A stretch of 64,000 nucleotides of DNA, from assembly GCF_045865695.1 (NCBI RefSeq), contig NZ_BAACAP010000248.1, positions 95,392 through 159,391 of the forward strand. The letters are read 5' to 3'. Position 1 is the stretch's first letter; every line of letters begins with the position of its first letter. Shown one piece after another: positions 47,246 through 58,000 of the stretch. The position numbers were made by a program, and so were the translations under genes. A model generated the notes under the pieces. That model was not told the DNA's origin, did not search any database, and worked only from the letters and a program-made list of their open reading frames with translations. The DNA comes from Scytonema sp045865695 (lineage in GTDB: Bacteria; Cyanobacteriota; Cyanobacteriia; Cyanobacteriales; Nostocaceae).

Positions 47246-48102
47246 GATATGTCTATAGTTTTATTCGGATCGCTTTTGGAATAATCAATATTGCCTTCTA
47301 AATCAGCCTCTCCAAGATGTTGTTTGCCTGTTTTATCAAAAACTTCCAAATGAGCTGCTTTGCCATAATGTAAATTGTCTATATACCAATACCTTCCTGT
47401 AGTCAATTCACAGTAAATAAATCTTCCATCATACCTAAATGATGTTTTTTTAAATCTCTTAACATTTAGTAAAACCGTTTGTTCATCTCTGGGTGATTCA
47501 GTAGTATTTAGAGAATATTCTAATTGGCTTAAATGTAGTTTATGTTTTAACCAGAACTCCAGTGCTAATTTACTCTCAACACCATCTAAACATATTTGAT
47601 AGATTTCATCGTTATTTTTAATAATGGTAATTAAGCAACTATTGCTAATATCAGGGTGAGGTATTCTAAAACTAGAATTAATAAAATTAATTATCAAATA
47701 TTCCTGTTTGTGGTTTTGCAATTTTCTTTCGGCTATTTCAGCTAATGAAGTATTACTGACATTTTTATAGTCATTATCAATAGTTAAGCAATCAAACAAA
47801 TCTTCTGAAGAATGTATCTGTTCTTGACGCCATTCTTTAGGATTCAATTTATTGAAGACAATATTGATAAAAGCAACTCTCAAAGATTTATCTTTGATTT
47901 GATTAAGACTAGCATTAAAATTAGAGCCTTTTATTGCTTCATAGTTTGCATATATATTACTATCATCTTTATAAAGTTTTTTATCTTTGATTTTTTGATT
48001 AATTAACTCAAAAATAGAGATAAAATTTTTTATAGCATCCCGAAATTCGGCCTCTGTAATATACTGACCCTCCAGAGAAACTTCATTGATAAATATTTCC
48101 AT
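47242..48102 (-). CDS. Third module protein with colicin E3-like C-terminus
   Basis: 286 residues from MEIFINEVSLEGQYI. I prefer this start (48102) because it is 4 bp after the stop of the upstream ATPase gene. The first 230 residues are helical and unassigned. The last 50 contain DNLH (Asp242, His245), HLEVFDKTG (Glu253), HLGEAD and DPNKTIDI, in the same order as the cloacin/colicin E3 rRNase domain (D..H..E, HLGxxDP, DPxR). Spacing between His and Glu is two residues longer than in E3. An RNase effector is therefore possible but unproven. Confidence 0.55.
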   Translation of the reverse strand: MEIFINEVSLEGQYITEAEFRDAIKNFISIFELINQKIKDKKLYKDDSNIYANYEAIKGSNFNASLNQIKDKSLRVAFINIVFNKLNPKEWRQEQIHSSEDLFDCLTIDNDYKNVSNTSLAEIAERKLQNHKQEYLIINFINSSFRIPHPDISNSCLITIIKNNDEIYQICLDGVESKLALEFWLKHKLHLSQLEYSLNTTESPRDEQTVLLNVKRFKKTSFRYDGRFIYCELTTGRYWYIDNLHYGKAAHLEVFDKTGKQHLGEADLEGNIDYSKSDPNKTIDIS

Positions 48103-48106
48103 TATT

Positions 48107-49402
48107 CTATATTCCAAAAAGTCGAGAAAAATCTTTATCCATTTGGTCAAAAAATCCATCTGGCCATTCTTCAATTTCTCCCTTAGGTTGAACGGGAATC
48201 TGCACAACTGGCTGCTCCGGATTTTGTTGAAAATATAATATATTCAAATCTTCATAGTCAATAATTTGATCGAGTACAGCTATTCGTAAACCATTCAAAA
48301 TATGATCGCTGTGGGACTCAATAAAAACTTGTACACCACAACTACTGACTTTGGCTAAAAACCGGGCTAATCGGGATTGCGCTCTTGGATGCAAATGTGC
48401 TTCAGGATTTTCCACAATTAATATCTCACTTGGTTTAGCAATCAATCCTGACACAACAATAGGTAAAACACAGTGATATCCAAAACCAACATTAGCTGGC
48501 TTATAACGGTCTTTGGAAGCACTCGTATTAAATAAAGGTTCTAGAACATTGCTTATGGCTTTTGGTATTTCAACTTTGGCTCCATCAAAAATTTGATTCA
48601 ACCATTCTTCTGTTTGAGTAGATAATGTTTTTGCATTTTCTCCTAAACAAAGTTTCTCATTAACTAAATCATCTCCTTTTTTATAAAGTACATTAATAGT
48701 GAATTCGCCTTTAGCACCAACATTAGGAAAGTTTGTGAGAGTAGACTTAAAATAAAATTCTTGCGGTCCTATCCTATCTGCTGATATATAGTGAATATGA
48801 CTAAAATTTAATAATTTGCTTATCTCATCTAATAAATTAAAAGACTCATGACCAAGGCTAACTGGAATATTATCTTTAGGTATTAATTTAGATAACTCGG
48901 AATGGTAACTGCACTTTAGCGGTTGACTATCATTATTATAATTATATACTTCAAACACTCTAATTAAAGATGTTTTTTTATAGATTTTGTCTACTTTCTC
49001 AGATATATCAACATCATTTTTATTGAAAAATCTAACACTATTAATCTCTGCCACCATATCATCATTGTTATTCTCTTTTAAAAGGTATTCAAGAAATCCT
49101 TCATATTTTTTTTCTTTTCCGAAATCTTGATGATAATGATACTTGATTAGTATATATTCTTCTCTTGAATTATTACTATTTCTCGCATCTGTAAAATTAC
49201 CTAATTTTACACAACTACCATTCAATATGATTTGATCGGTCACCTCATTATGCTCAATAGATTGACGCATCAAAAGAAGGGATTGTAAAAGAGTTGATTT
49301 ACCTCTCCCATTTATACCTGTTAATAAATTTAGCTTTTTCAAAGGAAAACTTACTTCTTCCTGAAAACACTTAAAGTTCTTTAAATTTATCTGTCTTAGC
49401 AT
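48107..49402 (-). CDS. AAA/SMC-like ATPase with DUF3696-type C-terminus
   Basis: About 431 residues from MLRQINLKNFKCF. Walker A is GINGRGKSTLLQSLLLMR (about 30-45). The signature and Walker B appear as ENPEAHLHPRAQSR, with SHSDHILNGLR close by, as in RecF/OLD-like and DUF3696 ATPases. The end (IEEWPDGFFDQMDKDFSRLF) is the DUF3696 tail. The start is one base after the DUF262 stop, so the three genes form a tight operon. Probably an energy-dependent sensor of the module. Confidence 0.85.
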   Translation of the reverse strand: MLRQINLKNFKCFQEEVSFPLKKLNLLTGINGRGKSTLLQSLLLMRQSIEHNEVTDQIILNGSCVKLGNFTDARNSNNSREEYILIKYHYHQDFGKEKKYEGFLEYLLKENNNDDMVAEINSVRFFNKNDVDISEKVDKIYKKTSLIRVFEVYNYNNDSQPLKCSYHSELSKLIPKDNIPVSLGHESFNLLDEISKLLNFSHIHYISADRIGPQEFYFKSTLTNFPNVGAKGEFTINVLYKKGDDLVNEKLCLGENAKTLSTQTEEWLNQIFDGAKVEIPKAISNVLEPLFNTSASKDRYKPANVGFGYHCVLPIVVSGLIAKPSEILIVENPEAHLHPRAQSRLARFLAKVSSCGVQVFIESHSDHILNGLRIAVLDQIIDYEDLNILYFQQNPEQPVVQIPVQPKGEIEEWPDGFFDQMDKDFSRLFGI

Positions 49403-49403
49403 T

Positions 49404-50519
49404 TTATACACTACCCAAAATTTCTTGTGCTATTTTGAATCTGCTAATCACCTTAGCCTTACTACTAGTAGCATACTTCACTGAATCAAGATATTCTTGA
49501 TTCTCTAGCAATTTTATAAAGTTTTGTTGTATGGTTTCTTTATGCGCTGTCAAAAATTCATCACTATTCAAGGAAAAAAAGTAAGATACAGACTCGAATA
49601 TAGCAATATTGATTCTTCCTCTACTCTCGCCAGAGGGTAAGCGAAAATTTTTCTTACCGAAAAAATCATATGTCCAAATCATTACACGCTCAAAATCTTT
49701 CTTAAGTTGCTCTATTTTTTCATTGGGCATCTTATTAATTTTTTTCATAGCGTTTTCTACAAAATCACTCAGATCGCCTTGGTAATCATTTTCATAATTA
49801 AAAATTTTGAAGGCTAAATATCGCAAAATAACTTCTCTGTCTTTCATCCTTTTTGGTGAAATTCCCTTATCAATAGCATTTTTAAAAAAATCTTTTTCTG
49901 ATAATTCCTTTAAAAGCTTTGTAGATTTTCCTGAAAAGATACAATTTCTGACTTCTTGACGCTCAAGTTTTGTTCCTCCAGTATTAATTCTATTGAAAAT
50001 ATCATAAACAATTTTTATCGGTACAGAAGGTTTGATAATGTAAATGTTCAGTTTTTTATCTTCTACTTTGGTTTGATAATCTCCTGGTAATCGTTTCAAT
50101 TCCGAGAAATTATAACCATTTAACTTAGTAAGAGCCTCTAAACCAGTTAGTTTAAACTCATCATTAACAAATTCGTGTAGTGTGGATGTGCGCTGTAATC
50201 CGTCTACAATAAGATATTTACCTTCCACGGTTTGATTCACATACCAAGGAGGTAAGGGAAAGTTAAGAATAACAGATTCAATAAATTTACTTTTCTGTTC
50301 CAGTTGCCAAACTAAATTACGTTGAAAATCTGGATCTATAATAAGTTTTCCATTATCGTATTTTCTCATTAACTCAAAAACTGTTTGAGGATCTTCTCTA
50401 ATGTCAATATCTGCCTTAGTTGGATCATAAGGATACAAACCTCCATTATCACCTCTATCTTCTTCAGCAGTGTCTTCATCCGTCATGATGACATCGCTGT
50501 CCTGCACTTCACTATCCAT
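49404..50519 (-). CDS. DUF262-domain protein
   Basis: About 371 residues from MDSEVQDSDVI; AAGGAG nine bases upstream supports this start. The N-terminal DUF262 core is clear: PDFQRNLVWQ, VDGLQRTSTL (the D-G-Q-R motif), FNRINTGGTKL and ERQEVRNCIF. This ParB/sulfiredoxin-like fold is found in GmrS-type nucleotide-driven restriction proteins. No C-terminal DUF1524/HNH nuclease is present, so it is not a complete GmrSD. It leads the minus-strand three-gene module and shares a short divergent promoter region with dpdK. Confidence 0.85.
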   Translation of the reverse strand: MDSEVQDSDVIMTDEDTAEEDRGDNGGLYPYDPTKADIDIREDPQTVFELMRKYDNGKLIIDPDFQRNLVWQLEQKSKFIESVILNFPLPPWYVNQTVEGKYLIVDGLQRTSTLHEFVNDEFKLTGLEALTKLNGYNFSELKRLPGDYQTKVEDKKLNIYIIKPSVPIKIVYDIFNRINTGGTKLERQEVRNCIFSGKSTKLLKELSEKDFFKNAIDKGISPKRMKDREVILRYLAFKIFNYENDYQGDLSDFVENAMKKINKMPNEKIEQLKKDFERVMIWTYDFFGKKNFRLPSGESRGRINIAIFESVSYFFSLNSDEFLTAHKETIQQNFIKLLENQEYLDSVKYATSSKAKVISRFKIAQEILGSV

Positions 50520-50624
50520 TTTTGCTTGCTCCTTCTCCAAATTTATATACACGATATAATTAGAACTTACTGTAGATTTTTAACTATCTGATAATTAAAT
50601 TATGACATCTCGAACCAGTCTCAA
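50520..50624. promoter_or_regulatory. Divergent promoter region, DUF262 module / dpdK
   Basis: 105 bp between divergent starts must drive both units. A TATAAT hexamer is present at 50555-50560, but I cannot see a matching -35 and cannot say which direction it serves. Confidence 0.35.
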
Positions 50625-51134
50625 ATGCCTTCCCGTCATATTCACTCCCGCCTAACCTCTCGTCAAGTCCCCGACTTGCTTCAGGCAATCTTCGTTGCCG
50701 AACTTATGAACCCCAGCTACTGTCTCTGGCTTGTCTCTCCTTGGATTTCCGATATACCGATTATCGATAACACCGCCAACACGTTCTTGTGCTTGGAGCC
50801 TGCTTGGAGTCGTTCTCGTGTACGCCTTTCCGAAGTGCTGGCAAACTTAGCTGAGCAGGAAACTACTGTACGTATTGCTACTAGACCCGATATCCACAAC
50901 CGTAGTTTTATTGAAACGCTTCAAACCAAGACTGAGGGTATGAACTGCCATATTCACATCACAGAAGAACTCCATGCTAAAGGTATTTTGGGGGACGGGT
51001 ATTATCTAGCAGGTTCCATGAATTTCACCTATAACGGTATTACTGTTAATGAAGAAGCAATCACTTATGAGACATCCCCGGAGGTTATTGCAGAACAACA
51101 AGTGTTCTTCACTCACCGTTGGGGAGGAGCATAA
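50625..51134 (+). CDS. dpdK: DpdK: phospholipase D-like protein
   Basis: 169 residues. A single PLD motif, LHAKGILGDGYYLAGSMNF, gives H-x-K-x4-D followed by GS-N, the standard HKD spacing. An early SPWISDIP segment is shared with the second PLD gene at 60039. Such proteins act as dimers, one HKD from each chain, and many are nucleases. It is followed by dpdD. In Salmonella dpdK is among the genes linked to the restriction phenotype. Confidence 0.82.
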   Translation: MPSRHIHSRLTSRQVPDLLQAIFVAELMNPSYCLWLVSPWISDIPIIDNTANTFLCLEPAWSRSRVRLSEVLANLAEQETTVRIATRPDIHNRSFIETLQTKTEGMNCHIHITEELHAKGILGDGYYLAGSMNFTYNGITVNEEAITYETSPEVIAEQQVFFTHRWGGA

Positions 51135-51192
51135 TTGATTACATAACACATTCTTATGAAGTGGATGGAGAGATGGGGAGATAACCCCGGCA

Positions 51193-53473
51193 ATGACAAA
51201 TCTTAGCAATAGTGATGCCCGCTATTTTCTAACGCGGTTTTTTGGTGCAGGCAATGAATTTAACCTTAGCGCAATTGAGGGATCTGAGGGTAAACAAGCC
51301 AAAATTCGTCCTTGGGTGGAACGTTTGACGCAAGTAGAACCCCAGCTAACGATTCTTCCATGCTGGCGTCACAAAGGTAACAAAGAAGCGGTAGATTGGT
51401 ATGCAATAGCTCGGTCGGAACGGGCAATTACGCCAGTTGTGTGAAGAATTGATGGCATTCATTGGTCCGACATATTCCACATTTCGGGGACAAAGGGCAA
51501 AACTAAATTTGCAAGACCCTATAGAAGCAGCTGTTTACGAGTTTACTGGAGGCACGGCTGTTAAATTCTACGGCAAACCACAGGAGGTTTGGGCAGCACT
51601 AGAACGAATGCGCCGAGTGGATGAACGCCAGGTGAAGCGAAGTGCAGAATTTCCCCGTCCAACAGGTCGGGTATTAAGGGATTTTTACATGGCACTGCAA
51701 GCAGGCGATCGCATCTCTGCTGAAAAAGAATTGCAATACTTATTCGATCGACATCGCCTGGATGCACTGAATCTCCTGTTTCTCAGGGTACAACTCTTAG
51801 CGGAACTTGAGCAATGGCGAGACTTAGTTGAGCTTCCAGAACTGAGCAACCTCTTGCAAATTCGCTGTCCTTTTGCTGTTACCCAAGCTTTGTTAAAGGC
51901 AGTATACCGCATTCATCTGCAACGCTTTGAGGAAGATAATGCCCCAAGTAGTGCAGTAGCCTATTTTCGAGAAGTCATTTTTCCCCGGTACAGCAATCTT
52001 TTTACAGTACGTGCGGGTAGTAAAATTTCAGAAGTACTGAAATTATTTATGCTAGTGGCAGTGGGAGGAGAACCACCAAAACCCGCTCTTCGTGACGAGT
52101 TGCTGGCAACTCTGGGAATAGACGAGTCCCATCGTTACTACTTGCAAAGACTAGCAGCACTACTTCCGGATGTTACACCACCCAGTCAAGGCGATCCTCT
52201 ACAACAAGCGGAACAGCTATTAAGAAATGGTGACTACGACCAAGCCTTTTCACTATTATGTAATGTGCGGTTATCCAAAGATAAAGTTCGCCTCCTTTTC
52301 CAGTGCGCCTACGAATTACAAACCTTGGCAGTGGAGAAAGTAGCACTACAGGCATTTGACAAATTGAATCCTGAAGACCAAAATGCCTTGCAGACAGTCC
52401 GTTGGAATCGGGATTATCTTGTTCAACTGTGGGGGAATGATGCAGAGGTAAATAAGGAAACACCTGCATCTGAATCAGTCCCAAGCAACTGGCTGCAGTG
52501 GCTATCAAAGCTTGATAAAGAGCCACATTGGGAACGGGCGCTTGAAGTGGCTCGCCAAGGTTCTACAGAGTGGGATGTAGCAGATTGGCTCAGTGAACCG
52601 AGTACAGTGAAACAGTTCATCCAGTTGCAGGAGCGAATTTTCTCTAACGCTGAATCAGTCTTGCATAATGCCCTTCCCTATTTGCTGGCATTTTTCCAGA
52701 AAGACGAGCAATTTCCCCGTTGCGAGTTTCTACCGTTATATTGTTGTCTACTAGAACTGTTGGTGCTAGGTACACAAGGCGGGGATGCAGATTTAATATT
52801 GTTTAATGAGCTAGCCGTTGCCCTCTTATTCTTGGGAATGGATGGAGCCAAATATATTGAAATCATAGACTACGCTCTAGAACTTTGGCAGAGGTTTGCT
52901 GCTCCGAAAAAAGTTGATTGGGTACTTGACTTTATTGATGTGTTGGTATTGTATCCTTGCCCAGCCAAAGAGAAACGCGAACAACTCCTATTCGCTGCGG
53001 CTGACACTCTACGTCGATTTGCTGGACGTATTGATGAGACACAATGGAGAATCTTTCGCTCTTTAATTAAAGATTTAACATTGGAAGAATCATTGCCAAA
53101 TTTGCTTGGAGAAGAAGCAAATTTGGTAGAGCAAAATCTTGATTTTGAGGCAAATATTTTCCAAAAACTGAAGGGTAAATCTGTTCTCATCTACACTCTT
53201 ACAGAATCAGTGGCATTAAGAGTAAAAGCCATTTTAGAAGCAGCTTGTCAAGGAGTTACAGTTTATCTAAGCCACGACAAAGGAGGTAATGATAGGTTGC
53301 GCCAGTGGGTAAAAAATTCTGACATTGTGGTGATGGTAACAGCTAGTGCTAAACACGCAGCTACAGGTTTTATCGAAGCTAATCGTCCGTCCCACCTTGC
53401 GCCGATTCTGCTAGTTAACAGTAAAGGGAGTGCGAGTATGCTGCGGATAATACGGCAGTATTTAGCTAAGTGA
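51193..53473 (+). pseudogene. dpdD: DpdD, split by one frameshift near the N-terminus
   Basis: The N-terminal 77 codons (51193 on, MTNLSNSDARYFLTRFF) end in the wrong frame after IARSER. Dropping one base near 51421 (the GGG of CGGGCA) gives QLRQLCEELMAFIGPTYS and then a frame of 678 codons to 53473. The whole protein would be about 760 residues: a helical, TPR-like middle and a C-terminal DUF2325-like Rossmann domain (VLIYTLTESVALRVKAIL; SDIVVMVTASAKHAAT; SMLRIIRQYL). The downstream ORF also has an internal start, so a shorter protein may be made. A sequencing error is possible. It is the paralogue of the gene at 60551-62746. Confidence 0.75.
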
Positions 53474-53517
53474 GGAATAGATCGGTAAGAATAGGTTGTC
53501 TTCGATAAGAACCAGTT

Positions 53518-54621
53518 CTAACTCTCAAAAACACCACCCATAGACACAACACCTACAAACTCTCGCAAAACCCTATAACAAGCATCTACAGTTGTTTTTG
53601 TATTAGACATAATTGGCTCTCCTGTTGCGCCAACTTGTGTGACTCCTCGTTCACGCCAAAATTCATTTCCCTTACGCCAGTCAATTTCCCTTAGTTTACC
53701 CAACCACTTAACCAAATCCTCTGCAGGAACTCCTTCAAGGAATAAATCGCGAGCTAACATTCCCAATGCCTGGAAAACAACAGCACTGACTGCAAGTGAC
53801 TCTTGTCTCTGAGTAGCCCGTTCCTGTTTGCTTTTCATCTGCCAAGGGTCATCAGGTAAGATGCTTGCTACTGCCGCCCAGAAGGTTGTAGCCCAATCAA
53901 TGAAGGGTTCTAAATCCTTTTTAGACTGTAACGACGGGAACATATGCTGGGTAGCAGTAACTAAGGTTGAAAGAGTCAGTAACTTGGGATTATGCTTGCC
54001 TAGCCCGTTTTCAACCATCTCCACATTGTCACGGAACTGAGGGACTCGGTGTAGTAATTGTTTGGCAATTAAGACTTTAGGCGATCGCTTATCAAACATA
54101 TGTGAGAGCGATACACTCGGTCTTTGCACTAAAAGATTTTGGTCGCGGAAAGCTTGACGTTCCTCCTCCAATGGCAAACCTGCGTATATCAATATCCCAA
54201 TTTCCAGTTGGGAAAGGATAATGGCATACTCTGACTCTTGAGCTTGAATATCTTGTAACGCTTGACGAATGCCATAGCATCTGTGTTGACCATCGGTTAA
54301 GCGCAAGCTAACGGAAGAGTAAGGAAGGTATATATTGCCATCTCTGTAAGTTGGGGACGGTTGAACGTTAACACAAATCGAAGGGAAAAAGGTAGTTCCA
54401 TCTTGGTAAGTCTCCAGAATATATCTAGCGATCGCCTTAACTCTTGTCTGGTTGAGTTTCCGTTGAGCAAAATCTGGTAATTCAGGAATGTTCGGAATGT
54501 AAAGGTGACCGTCATTCAGTAGTCGAGCAACATCCCCAAAGGTGATGCTAGCAACATAACTAACATGCTTACTTAGAAGTCCACGTTGTACAGGAACTCC
54601 TTTTATAACCAGTTCAAACAT
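53518..54621 (-). CDS. dpdB: DpdB: DGQHR-domain (DndB-like) protein
   Basis: 367 residues. The defining motif DGQHR is at 110-114 (LRLTDGQHRCYGI), followed by YAIILSQLEIGILIYAG and LPLEEERQAFRDQNLLVQRP, typical of DndB-like ParB-fold proteins. In the Salmonella system DpdA and DpdB suffice to place preQ0 in DNA. Here the gene runs opposite to the rest of the island and is convergent with dpdD (gap 44 bp). I see no DndC-E genes, so it belongs to Dpd rather than to phosphorothioation. Confidence 0.88.
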   Translation of the reverse strand: MFELVIKGVPVQRGLLSKHVSYVASITFGDVARLLNDGHLYIPNIPELPDFAQRKLNQTRVKAIARYILETYQDGTTFFPSICVNVQPSPTYRDGNIYLPYSSVSLRLTDGQHRCYGIRQALQDIQAQESEYAIILSQLEIGILIYAGLPLEEERQAFRDQNLLVQRPSVSLSHMFDKRSPKVLIAKQLLHRVPQFRDNVEMVENGLGKHNPKLLTLSTLVTATQHMFPSLQSKKDLEPFIDWATTFWAAVASILPDDPWQMKSKQERATQRQESLAVSAVVFQALGMLARDLFLEGVPAEDLVKWLGKLREIDWRKGNEFWRERGVTQVGATGEPIMSNTKTTVDACYRVLREFVGVVSMGGVFES

Positions 54622-54738
54622 GACTTTTCCTATGCGCTAAATTCATTTTCTCACAAGCTTGCATACAAGCATACATGGTTGCTAAAAGGTTTTGTATATA
54701 TTTATGCTGAGGTCAGACATATAGCAGGGGTAAAACCA

Positions 54739-54987
54739 TTGCCTCACCAAGCACGGATTCCAGATGAAGTTTATGCGGAGTTATACACAATTAAGCACTC
54801 GTTCGAGCACTTGCTTGCTCCAAATCGAATTAGCGATGCCCCAAGCGTACAAGACATCGTAAATGTGGCGCTCAGGCGATTGATTAAGGATTGGCAAGAT
54901 CCTGAGAAGCAAAATTTGTTACACAATGAGCTTCTTGAACAACGCAGGATAGCCCGTACAAAAATGGGCAGGAAAGAAAAAAGTTGA
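54739..54987 (+). CDS. Small hypothetical protein, possible ribbon-helix-helix type
   Basis: 82 residues from a TTG codon with GCAGGGG eight bases upstream. The start is uncertain, since the frame is open to 54586, inside the dpdB 5' end. The part RIPDEVYAELYTIKHSFEHL followed by SVQDIVNVALRRLIKDW resembles a ribbon-helix-helix/antitoxin dimerisation pattern. It could regulate the second effector operon 82 bp downstream. Weak call. Confidence 0.45.
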   Translation: MPHQARIPDEVYAELYTIKHSFEHLLAPNRISDAPSVQDIVNVALRRLIKDWQDPEKQNLLHNELLEQRRIARTKMGRKEKS

Positions 54988-55069
54988 CGCTAGCTAAAGT
55001 GCAGCAATCCAATGCTAAATTAGCCACCTTTAACTTACTAGGTTTATCTACCTTAATTTTCACAAAACG

Positions 55070-58000
55070 ATGAGCTTAGACTCTGACACCATTAAACGAC
55101 TTGCTGATGAAGTTCTGACTTTTATTGAGCAACGCGAAGCAGAACAAATTGCCTATGGTATATATGATGTCACAATGACAGGGGTTGAGGTAATTGACAA
55201 TTTTAAACCCTCTGAAGACATCAAGTTAACTGCTGAAGAAAAAACAGAAAAACTCAGAACAGCTTTAGCGCAGCTTGCACATGAGATGCAAATCATCAAG
55301 TTTAATCAAGCAGAGTCTCCTGATGACTGGATTTTCCGCAGTCGAATTGCAGAAACTGTAAGGTTGGTATCAAAACTCCGTCAAAGAATTGTTCGAGATA
55401 ATAATCTCAAAGTAGCCCATCGCATTAGCAATAGCAAGCGTTTAGTGGCGGATGTAAAGTTTAGTGTCGCGAACCGTCGCGTTCCTCAAAGGAATATTGC
55501 AGTGCAAACCTACATGATGCCTTTACTTATCGGTAATGCAGAGCAACAGCAAACTGCAAATCTACTATTGGAAGTCATTAATACCCATCTGTCGGAGAAG
55601 ATACCCAAGATGAGTGGCTTTCAACAACGAGCTTTAGAAAGAATCCTCGAAGCAATCGAGTTAAAAGTACAAGAAGGTATTGAAAAAGGTGTTGTAGTAA
55701 CTGCTAGCACAGGGGCAGGAAAAACCTACGCCTTCTTTTTACCTATACTCGCTAAGATGGTGCTAGAACGCTGCTTGCGAGGCAGAGAAGGGGTTAAAGC
55801 CATTTGCATTTACCCACGGGTTGCACTCTCTGAAAATCAACTTACTGATTTTATTGAAGTATTGTTTTACCTCAACCAAGTGCTGGCAAAGCATAATCTT
55901 CCACAACTGACGATTGGGGTAGAAAGTAGCGCGGCGGTTTACCAAATACGAGACTTCCAAAAAACAAGTGATGAACAAAAACGAAAACTTTCTCAGGATC
56001 GGGGCTGGACTTTTAGCAAAGAATATGTAGGTTATCTATCACCTTTTGCCTACTGCGTAGGTACAGATGGTAGAGCCTGCAAAACTGATAAACAAAGATT
56101 GCTTGTCCGTCCCACAGATCCTAAAACGTTAGTTTGCCCGGTTTGCGATAAGCGCTTTCCCTTTATAAAATTTTCTAGGGATATTATGGCGGAGCATCCA
56201 CCCGACTTACTTATCGCTACAACAGAATCACTTCATAGACGACTGCTATCAACAAAATATCAATATTTATTTGGAAATGACAAGTTTTGTGCGCCAACAG
56301 TTGTAATGTTGGACGAAATTCACTTACAAACTTCGACTGCAGGGACTCAAGTCGCACTTCTGTTAAGACGATTGATGGCGAGAATTCGATTGGGTAAGCA
56401 GTACCGCAAGGAACAAGGGAATTTAGCATTTGTAGGGCTGAGTGCTACTATTTCTGAACCAATTGAATTTCTCTCGGAGTTATCTGGCATACCCGTTACC
56501 CGCGTTCGACGGGTAAATCCCGAAGAAAATGAAATGCAGACCATTGGTGCTGAACGTTATATTTTTGTACGGGCTGAGGATAACGAAGATACTGCCGTAA
56601 TTTCAACTTTAATCCAGACAGCAATGTGCGTTTTGCACACCATGCCACAACCGTTGCCAGATTCAGACCTGAAACGATACCGCACATTTGGTTTTGTTCA
56701 GTCTTTAGACATCGCCGGTCGCTGGTTATACCAGATGGAAGATGCGGAGAAAATTAAACCAGAACAACGTAGAGAAAGAGAAAGATATAAATCGCAAAAA
56801 ACGCCTCTCGACCAACGGCAAATTAAGTATATTCCGTTATACGCATATCGATATCCACCATTTAATCGACGGCTTTTTCCTAACTTCTTTGGTTCCAATT
56901 TTACTTGCAACTGTAATTGCCACAACAGTGGCATCCCAGATTTAAGTTGTCCATACTTCCAAGCAGGAGAATGTTGGTGGGTACTTAGTCAAGATGGAAA
57001 GGCACGTCAAGAATCTTTAAAGATTATACGGAAAACAGGGAGCGATCGCTCGATTACTATCGAGCCTGATGATGACTTAATAATTACAACAACTGCATTA
57101 GAAGTTGGTTATGATGACGAAGCTTTGATGTGCGTTTTACAGTACACAGCACCTGCAAACGTTGCTAGTTTTGTACAACGTAAAGGTCGAGGAGGGCGGA
57201 AAGTTGGGACGCGACCTATTGTAGTGACAGTACTCAGCCCCTATAAATCTACTGATTTATTTTTGTTTCGTAACGAACATATACTTACAGATCCTACCTT
57301 CCAAAAACTACCTCTCAATTCACAAAATCGGTATCTCCAAAGAATTCATGGGTTTTATGCTTTCTTTGACTGGTTAGCTTATCGGGCAAGTTGTGCAGGA
57401 ATTGAGCTTGAACTTGATAGTTTATCTCGGCAGGGATACGAGTATCTAATGGAGCAAAGTGCCGATTTTAGAGTTTTGCTGGAATTTAAGGATTATCTCA
57501 AACAAACTTTTGCAATACCAGATGATGCTATAAAACAAGTACTTGGTGATGAGTCTGAAGGATTTTTGAGCCAAATTTTCTTCGAGGGCTTAATGAAAGG
57601 GGTAAATCTACAGTTTGAGAGAGACAACACACAGCGCATTAATTCCACAGAGTTGAGAAAATTGTTATGCAAGCATTTACCAGAGAATTTATTTTCTGAC
57701 ATCAATTTACCAGAGGTGCAAGTTGACTACCGCCCTGACTATCAAAACCCCAACAAAAAGACTAACTCCGAAAGTGTTAGTTTAGCTGTGAGTGAAACAA
57801 TCCCAGGTAATGTAACATTTCGCGGTGGTAAGGGTTCAACTTGGATACCACCTGAAATTTCAGATGGGGAGCCTTCCCTAATTGCCATTGGTCAATACTA
57901 TGAATATGAGCAAATTGACGGACGACCTAACACAGCAAATCTCCCAACCCGCGCACTAAGACAAGTTGGAATCCCAATAAAAAGTAGTTCTCTGAACTTT

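Noticed and set aside
49404..50519. Type IV restriction enzyme of the GmrSD kind
   Set aside because: DUF262 is present but I see no DUF1524/HNH nuclease domain in it or in its neighbours.
53518..54621. Dnd phosphorothioation system based on the DndB-like gene
   Set aside because: No dndC, dndD or dndE-like genes are present, while a DpdA-type transglycosylase is.
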